Below are positions 6,556 to 10,995 of a stretch of DNA of 10,995 nt, in pieces. Origin of the DNA: JAUUSJ01 sp051880475 (GTDB lineage: Bacteria; Bacillota; Clostridia; Lachnospirales; Lachnospiraceae). The notes below the pieces were generated by a model. That model was given only the letters and a program-made list of their open reading frames with translations. It ran no database searches and was not told the origin of the DNA. The DNA is taken from contig JBJEOA010000037.1 of the NCBI GenBank assembly GCA_051880475.1, forward strand, positions 1 through 10,995, in the 5' to 3' direction. The position numbers and the translations under genes were made by a program. Each line of letters begins with the position of its first letter. Positions within the stretch are counted from its first letter, which is position 1.

Positions 6556-6582
6556 GTGTAGAATCAAATTTGACTTTTATTT

Positions 6583-6625
6583 ATTATAAAAAATAAAAAA
6601 CTTTTTACCAATTATCTTTTGTCAT
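6583..6625 (-). promoter_or_regulatory. Promoter of the sensory operon with the shared regulator element
   Basis: The minus strand reads ATGACAAAAGATAATT (6625-6610). TATAAT (6588-6583) starts 37 nt downstream of the first base of the element. This matches the PTS promoter in sequence (14 of 16 bases, both differences transitions) and exactly in spacing. The -35 position reads TTGGTA, a poor match, and the spacer is T-rich as in the PTS promoter. Transcription would start near 6576, leaving a leader of about 83 bases. The arrangement implies that the regulator of this operon controls its own synthesis. The upstream edge of the element abuts the U-tract of the LCP terminator. Confidence 0.65.
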
Positions 6626-6626
6626 T

Positions 6627-6668
6627 AAAAAAAACAGATAAAACATGATAAATGTCACGTTTTATCTG
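6627..6668 (-). terminator. Intrinsic terminator of the glmM-LCP operon
   Basis: A perfect 10-bp stem (CAGATAAAAC with GTTTTATCTG) is extended after one mismatch by three more pairs (TGA/TCA) around a six-base loop. On the minus strand it is followed by eight T residues. It starts about 20 bases after the LCP stop codon. It insulates the sensory operon from the cell-wall genes. The 3' arm sequence TTTTATCTG recurs as a direct repeat at 6674-6682. Confidence 0.92.
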
Positions 6669-6688
6669 CTATATTTTATCTGTTTTAA

Positions 6689-8221
6689 TCATCTTTTTTG
6701 GTCCACCATCGGAATCGTCAAATCATCCGTGCTAATTTCATACCCTCTTTGAATTTTTTTAATCAACGACTGAATAATATCTGTCGTTTTATCCGAGGGC
6801 TTCACTACAGGGACAGAACGTTCAGACGAATAATACGTATATTTTCTTGTATTTAAACCGTTGGCAATGACATAACCTGTATTCCATTTCTTTTTCTTGC
6901 TAAAAGAAAGTTGGTCTCGGATTAATATTTTTAGCTGCTCTTCGCTTAAATTCGTCTCAATATTTTTTTCGATAGATTCTAAAACAGAGGAATAATGAAA
7001 TACTATCCAAGGAGAAAATATTTTTTTAAAAATTCCCTCTAATACATACTGCTGATTTTTACTCCTTTGTACTGTTCCGTCTTCGATATTATCGATTTCT
7101 TTCCAGTACGCCAAAGCTTCCTCTCCACTCATATGATTAATTCCTTTTCTAAAATAATATCTCTTATCAGATGTTCCAAAAGCGTAGTCAGATTTTACCG
7201 CAATCATGCCAAAATTATCGATAATATTCGCAATTCCATTTAAATTAAACTTCACAAAATAATTAATATTCGTATGATAAAGTTCTTCCACTGCCTCTGT
7301 CAAATAATCCAAATTTACAGCATTTGCCACGCTTAATAAATCTGATTTATTTCCTGTCTGCCTTCCAAGAGATACATAATACTTATCGGGTATTGTCACC
7401 GCTAACATCTGCCTTGTCTGCGGATGCGCCGTTATTAAAATATGAGTGGTACTCATCGTATTTGTCGTAATCTTTTTTTGTTCCTCTATTCCAACTAAAA
7501 GTATATTAAAAAAGCTTTCCTCAATATCCGCTTCTTTTTTTGATTCAATCTCATACTCTAATGTCACTGTTCCAAGTACTTTTGTATTTTCCCCAAAAGA
7601 TTTGTAAACTTTACTAATCAGTGGGCGAATTCCTTCATTGAAGAGAATGGCATCTACTTTTTTATTATATAAAGCTCCAATCTGGTCTTCAAATCCCAAA
7701 TACTTCTTTACTTTAATTGACTGTCCATATTCCTTTTTTAAAATATCTGCTGCCTCTTTAAACAGCTTAGAATCTATCTTTTCTTGAATCCCAAATTTAT
7801 ACTTCTTTGCATCTGAAATATCTTCTGCCTTGTCATCTGCCCGAACAATAATCGACATCTTTACTTGCTGCTTATTTACATTTGTAATCGACTTTATAAT
7901 ATTGTCCGTATTTTTTACCTCAGTTGTCAAAAAAAGGAAAATTGGACATAAAACAACTGCTGCTATCATTCCCTTTTTACACATCTGCTCTGTGAATTGG
8001 GTCAATAATACAGTAAAAGCGATGAGACAACATATAATCCCAAAAAGTACAACAAAATGAGTTGGAAAAATCCCAAGTCTCACCACAGACATAATACAAG
8101 ATATTAATAAAATCCAGAGCAAAATGGAAAGTATCATACCTGGTATATGTACATAGAACTGTATTTCTTTCATATTATCTGATTGATTCCTTCCCACTCT
8201 TTTGCTCTTTTGGGATTGCAT
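6689..8221 (-). CDS. Divergent LCP (LytR-CpsA-Psr) family protein with three TM helices, probably catalytically altered
   Basis: A 510-residue membrane protein. Three hydrophobic helices (about 27-48, 54-74, 82-100) precede an extracellular accessory region (about 121-228; ISDAKKYKFGIQEKIDSK and GALYNKKVDAILFNEGIRP resemble a type II binding-protein fold as in CpsA-type proteins). The LCP domain follows (about 236-403: FNILLVGIEE, LYHTNINYFVKFNLNGI, ALAYWKEID, VQRSKNQQYVLEGIFKKIFS). LCP enzymes transfer lipid-linked polymers such as teichoic acids or capsule to peptidoglycan. Several residues that bind pyrophosphate in the family are missing: IPRD is IPDK (278-281), the R-x-R of the ALAFxRxR motif is WKE, and the usual RSD-type motif is NTMST. 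It may be inactive, regulatory or specialised. It lies 38 bases after glmM. GAGGTG lies 11 bases before the ATG, a slightly long spacing. Confidence 0.85.
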   Translation of the reverse strand: MQSQKSKRVGRNQSDNMKEIQFYVHIPGMILSILLWILLISCIMSVVRLGIFPTHFVVLFGIICCLIAFTVLLTQFTEQMCKKGMIAAVVLCPIFLFLTTEVKNTDNIIKSITNVNKQQVKMSIIVRADDKAEDISDAKKYKFGIQEKIDSKLFKEAADILKKEYGQSIKVKKYLGFEDQIGALYNKKVDAILFNEGIRPLISKVYKSFGENTKVLGTVTLEYEIESKKEADIEESFFNILLVGIEEQKKITTNTMSTTHILITAHPQTRQMLAVTIPDKYYVSLGRQTGNKSDLLSVANAVNLDYLTEAVEELYHTNINYFVKFNLNGIANIIDNFGMIAVKSDYAFGTSDKRYYFRKGINHMSGEEALAYWKEIDNIEDGTVQRSKNQQYVLEGIFKKIFSPWIVFHYSSVLESIEKNIETNLSEEQLKILIRDQLSFSKKKKWNTGYVIANGLNTRKYTYYSSERSVPVVKPSDKTTDIIQSLIKKIQRGYEISTDDLTIPMVDQKR

Positions 8222-8259
8222 ATTTATAGTGACACCTCACTTTTACTTTCTATTTTCTT

Positions 8260-9606
8260 CTATACTAGCTGCTCTGCTTTCATTACATTAATAACAGCAT
8301 CCACATATTGTTTGCAAAGTTCATCCGTCTTAGCTTCCACCATAACACGGACAACTGGCTCTGTACCACTTGGTCTTACTAAAATTCTTCCGTCTTCTCC
8401 AAGTTCTTCTTCTACCTGTGCGATAGAAGCTTTTACTGCCCCATTTTCCAATGCTGTTTTTTTGTCTTTTACTCTAACATTTACTAAAAGCTGTGGAAAA
8501 ATCTGTACTTTACTAGCAAGCTCAGCAAGCGGTGTTTTTGTCTCAATCACTGCCTCCATCACCATAAGAGAAGTCAAAATTCCATCTCCTGTCTCTGCAT
8601 ACTGACTAAAAATGATATGACCTGACTGCTCTCCGCCGAGACTATATCCATTCTGATTCATATTCTCATGAACATATTTATCGCCAACCGCTGTCTTTTC
8701 GTAGCGAATTCCGATTTTATCAAATGCTTTATAAAGTCCGATATTAGACATAACGGTAGTGACAACAGTATTACCTTCGAGTTTTCCTTGCTCCTTCATG
8801 AAACGACCGCAGACATATAAAATCAAATCTCCATCTACGACATTGCCATTGCCGTCTACAGCGATACAGCGGTCTGCATCTCCGTCATAAGCAAAACCTA
8901 TATCTAATCCTTTCTCTTTTACAAATGCCTGTAATTTTTCAATATGAGTGGAACCGCAATCTGTGTTAATATTCATACCGTCTGGCTCATTATTAATAAC
9001 ATAAGTTTTTGCTCCAAGTGCGTTAAAGACAGATTTTGCAATTGCAAAGGCACTTCCGTTAGAACAATCTAAACCAATTCTGAAGTTTTTAAAGGAGCGA
9101 GTTGCGATTGAAATTAAGTATCCGATATAGCGATTTCTTCCAGCGGAGTAATCAATAGCACAGCCAATTTTATCCTCTGTCATAAGAGGAACTTCTTCCT
9201 CAAACACTCCGTCAATATACGCCTCAATTTTGTTCTCTACCTCAGCCTCCATTTTCTGTCCAAATCTATTTAATACTTTAATACCATTATCATAATAAGG
9301 GTTATGGCTCGCTGAAATCATAATACCACAGTCAAAATCCTCTGTTCTCACTACATAAGATACACTAGGAGTTGTCGTTACATGCAATAAGTAGGCATCT
9401 GCACCTGATGCTGTAAGTCCTGCTACTAAAGCATACTCAAACATATAGCTACTTCTTCTTGTATCTTTTCCAATGACAATCCTTGCCTTATGGTCATCTT
9501 TTCCATAATACCAGCCAAGAAAACGTCCTACTTTAAACGCATGTTCTACTGTTAATACTTCATTTGCTTTTCCTCTAAAACCATCTGTTCCAAAATATTT
9601 TCCCAT
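8260..9606 (-). CDS. glmM: Phosphoglucosamine mutase
   Basis: A 448-residue cytoplasmic enzyme that converts glucosamine 6-phosphate to glucosamine 1-phosphate, on the route to UDP-GlcNAc and peptidoglycan. It has the full set of alpha-D-phosphohexomutase motifs: GTDGFRG near the N-terminus (6-12), the phosphoserine loop MISASHNP with Ser100, the metal-binding DGDADR (241-246), the sugar-binding GEQSGH (325-330) and the phosphate-binding RPSGTEPVVR (411-420). GEQSGH and the sequence as a whole favour GlmM over phosphomannomutase. Length is normal. GAGGT lies about 11 bases before the ATG. It is the first gene of a two-gene unit with the LCP protein and has its own promoter. Confidence 0.97.
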   Translation of the reverse strand: MGKYFGTDGFRGKANEVLTVEHAFKVGRFLGWYYGKDDHKARIVIGKDTRRSSYMFEYALVAGLTASGADAYLLHVTTTPSVSYVVRTEDFDCGIMISASHNPYYDNGIKVLNRFGQKMEAEVENKIEAYIDGVFEEEVPLMTEDKIGCAIDYSAGRNRYIGYLISIATRSFKNFRIGLDCSNGSAFAIAKSVFNALGAKTYVINNEPDGMNINTDCGSTHIEKLQAFVKEKGLDIGFAYDGDADRCIAVDGNGNVVDGDLILYVCGRFMKEQGKLEGNTVVTTVMSNIGLYKAFDKIGIRYEKTAVGDKYVHENMNQNGYSLGGEQSGHIIFSQYAETGDGILTSLMVMEAVIETKTPLAELASKVQIFPQLLVNVRVKDKKTALENGAVKASIAQVEEELGEDGRILVRPSGTEPVVRVMVEAKTDELCKQYVDAVINVMKAEQLV

Positions 9607-9701
9607 TATTATTTACCTCGAATCCTTCTTATTAAATTCCATATCTGCGAAAAAAATCCCGCAAATTTTTATAAGTTTACGGTAAAACCATTCATCTGTT
9701 T

Positions 9702-9730
9702 ATTTTACTCTATTTTTTCTCAAAACACAA
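9702..9730 (-). promoter_or_regulatory. Sigma-A-type promoter of glmM
   Basis: The minus strand has TTGTGT (9730-9725), a 17-base spacer and TAAAAT (9707-9702). Transcription would start near 9695, giving a leader of about 88 bases. The leader can form a weak hairpin (9643-9649 with 9660-9666) without a terminator layout. The region 9607-9908 is a divergent intergenic stretch holding this promoter and the plus-strand promoter and leader of the YfhO-like gene; I see no gene in it. Confidence 0.55.
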
Positions 9731-9753
9731 TATTGTTTTTGCAAAAATCTTCT

Positions 9754-9782
9754 TTGCCTTCTATATTATTATATGATATGAT
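9754..9782 (+). promoter_or_regulatory. Sigma-A-type promoter of the YfhO-family gene
   Basis: TTGCCT (9754-9759), a 17-base spacer and TATGAT (9777-9782). The TG of TGA just before the -10 box makes it an extended -10 promoter. Transcription would begin around 9789, about 120 bases before the start codon. It is back to back with the glmM promoter, with the two -35 boxes about 24 bases apart. Confidence 0.65.
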
Positions 9783-9831
9783 AATTTTATATGTAAAAAA
9801 TATCTATATAAATTTTATTTTAGAAAGGAAT

Positions 9832-9894
9832 AGAGACAAATACTTACTATAAAATTTCCCCTTAAGCGATGAAAAAACAAGCTTACTTGTCTCT
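9832..9894 (+). other. Structured 5' leader upstream of the YfhO-family gene
   Basis: An outer stem pairs AGAGACAA (9832-9839) with TTGTCTCT (9887-9894). An inner stem pairs TAAGC (9863-9867) with GCTTA (9881-9885) around an A-rich loop. The outer stem ends two bases before the AGGTGA ribosome binding site (9897-9902), so folding could affect ribosome access. It does not match a riboswitch class I recognise, and no terminator follows it. It may be a regulatory RNA element or a stabilising 5' structure. Confidence 0.4.
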
Positions 9895-9908
9895 TTAGGT
9901 GAACATTT

Positions 9909-10995
9909 ATGAATGATAAAGTAGTAAAAAGAAAAACTGTGCTAGACATTCTCTTAGCTTTTTATCACAAAAATGAATTCATAGCCTGTCTTTGTTATTT
10001 CACAGCCTATACTATAATGTTTTGTCTTATCTGTCTAGTGGCATTCCAGTCTTTCTATAAGAATGGATTATCTTTTCTTTGGAATCCCGATGGATTGACG
10101 CAACATTATAATGCTCTTGCCTACTTTGGAGAATATTTACGGACAATTGTTGGAAATTTTAGGGTGACTGGAAATTTCGAGCTTCCTATGTGGAATTTTA
10201 ATATTGGCTATGGCTCTGATATTATCACAACACTCCACTACTATGTCATTGGAGACCCACTCTGTCTTCTCTCTTTTTTTGTAAAGAGACAACATACAGA
10301 AACTCTCTATAATTTTTTAATTATATTTCGGCTATACTTAGTTGGAATTTCCTTCTCCATTTTTGGAATTAAGATGAAAGAAAATAAATTTGGTGTTTTT
10401 CTCGGGACTTTAACCTACACGTTTTGTATGTACGCCTTATACACCTGCGTAAAGCACCCTTATTTTATCAATCCAATGATTTATTTTCCTCTCCTAGTTC
10501 TTGGAGTGGAAAAAATTTTGCGTAAAGAAAAGCCTTACCTATTTATTTTTATGACCTTTATCTCGGCTGCTAGTAATTTTTATTTTTTCTATATGCTGAG
10601 TATTCTGATTTTTCTTTACACAGTGATTCGTTTCTTCCACAAATATAAAAAGAAACGCCTAAAAATGTTAGTTTACCATTTAAGTCATTTTATTGTGTAC
10701 TACTTAGTCGGAGTTGCTATGTCAGCTTTTCTCTTTTTACCAGTTGTCATCGCCCTCCTCTCCTCAAGTCGTATCACTACAAAGTATAATATTAACCTTT
10801 TATATTCACTCACTTACTATGAGAACTTATTGCCAGGAATTATTTCTGATACATCAGCGGGATATTTCACATTTATCAGTTTATCCGCTGTGGCATTTGT
10901 CTCACTCCTGCTTATATTTTTTCAGCGAAAAAAATACACGCAGCTTAAAATAGGAATTTTAATTTTTACTATTTTTTTGATTTTTCCATTTTTTG
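9909..10995 (+). CDS. YfhO-family polytopic membrane protein (partial, C-terminus outside window)
   Basis: An open frame of 362 complete codons with no stop runs to the right edge. It starts at an ATG six bases after AGGTGA. A short lysine/arginine-rich N-terminus leads into repeated hydrophobic helices. The family hallmarks are WNPDGLTQHYNALAYFGEYL (58-77) and, at about residues 97-120, MWNFNIGYGSDIITTLHYY then VIGDPL. These extracellular-loop motifs characterise the YfhO (PF09586) group of GT-C-like membrane glycosyltransferases. In Bacillus and Listeria, YfhO works with CsbB/GtcA-type proteins in glycosylating lipoteichoic acid. Full-length members have roughly 800 or more residues, so less than half is visible. 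It is transcribed divergently from glmM, and both concern cell-envelope sugars, though no shared regulation is evident. The acceptor polymer is unknown. Confidence 0.9.
   Translation, partial: MNDKVVKRKTVLDILLAFYHKNEFIACLCYFTAYTIMFCLICLVAFQSFYKNGLSFLWNPDGLTQHYNALAYFGEYLRTIVGNFRVTGNFELPMWNFNIGYGSDIITTLHYYVIGDPLCLLSFFVKRQHTETLYNFLIIFRLYLVGISFSIFGIKMKENKFGVFLGTLTYTFCMYALYTCVKHPYFINPMIYFPLLVLGVEKILRKEKPYLFIFMTFISAASNFYFFYMLSILIFLYTVIRFFHKYKKKRLKMLVYHLSHFIVYYLVGVAMSAFLFLPVVIALLSSSRITTKYNINLLYSLTYYENLLPGIISDTSAGYFTFISLSAVAFVSLLLIFFQRKKYTQLKIGILIFTIFLIFPFF

Noticed and set aside
6551..6574. Short inverted repeat GTCAA/TTGAC with a TCAAATTTGA palindrome in the sensory-operon leader
   Set aside because: The arms are five bases in very AT-rich DNA, and one arm coincides with a possible -35 box; not enough to call an operator.
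6653..6657. Additional TGTCA half-site
   Set aside because: It is part of the loop-proximal stem of the LCP terminator, so its presence is explained by the hairpin.
8183..8605. Plus-strand open frame of 140 codons opposite the glmM C-terminal part
   Set aside because: It is a shadow frame of a strongly conserved gene, with a serine/threonine-rich low-complexity translation and no known motifs.
10714..10953. Plus-strand open frame of 79 codons inside the YfhO-like gene
   Set aside because: It lies in another frame of the YfhO-family coding sequence, which itself is open with family motifs across the region.
1..10995. tRNA, rRNA, CRISPR arrays, insertion sequences or phage genes
   Set aside because: No such sequences, repeats or transposase motifs were seen on either strand; base composition looks even across the window.

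Overview
The window is AT-rich DNA from a low-GC Gram-positive bacterium, most likely a Clostridia/Lachnospiraceae-type gut anaerobe. This rests on the AT-biased codons, strong GGAGG-type ribosome binding sites, a glmM-LCP cell-wall pair, and a mannose-family PTS next to an SBP/two-component cassette. Genus cannot be fixed from this sequence alone. Nearly everything lies on the minus strand; only the last gene is on plus.

Read in the direction of transcription from right to left, there are three minus-strand units. (1) glmM (phosphoglucosamine mutase) and a three-TM LCP-family (LytR-CpsA-Psr) protein lacking several catalytic residues, closed by a strong terminator at 6627-6668. (2) A sensory operon at 6493-2151: a membrane-anchored type I sugar-binding protein, a six-TM HisKA_3 histidine kinase, a NarL/FixJ-type response regulator and a membrane-anchored type II (family 1) solute-binding protein, closed by a terminator at 2111-2147. 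No ABC permease or ATPase is present. (3) A mannose/sorbose-family PTS operon, IIA-IIB-IIC-IID, with IID running off the left edge. A divergent plus-strand unit starts at 9909 with a YfhO-family polytopic membrane protein that is cut by the right edge.

The central observation links units 2 and 3. Both promoters carry the same 16-base element (ATGACARAAGAYAATT on the minus strand) with its first base exactly 37 nt upstream of the first base of a TATAAT box. The PTS promoter has an additional partial copy and a perfect 24-bp palindrome built on the same TGACA half-site. The simplest model is that the response regulator of unit 2 binds this element, activates its own operon and switches on the PTS when the two anchored binding proteins detect extracellular sugar. 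This would be a four-protein sensor (two SBPs, kinase, regulator) driving a PTS rather than an ABC importer. Related three-component SBP-kinase-regulator systems are known (AraPST in Geobacillus, XylFII-LytS in Clostridium). I do not recognise this combination with two SBPs, a NarL-type regulator and a Man-type PTS as a described system. The sugar, the binding of the regulator and the SBP-kinase contacts are all inference.
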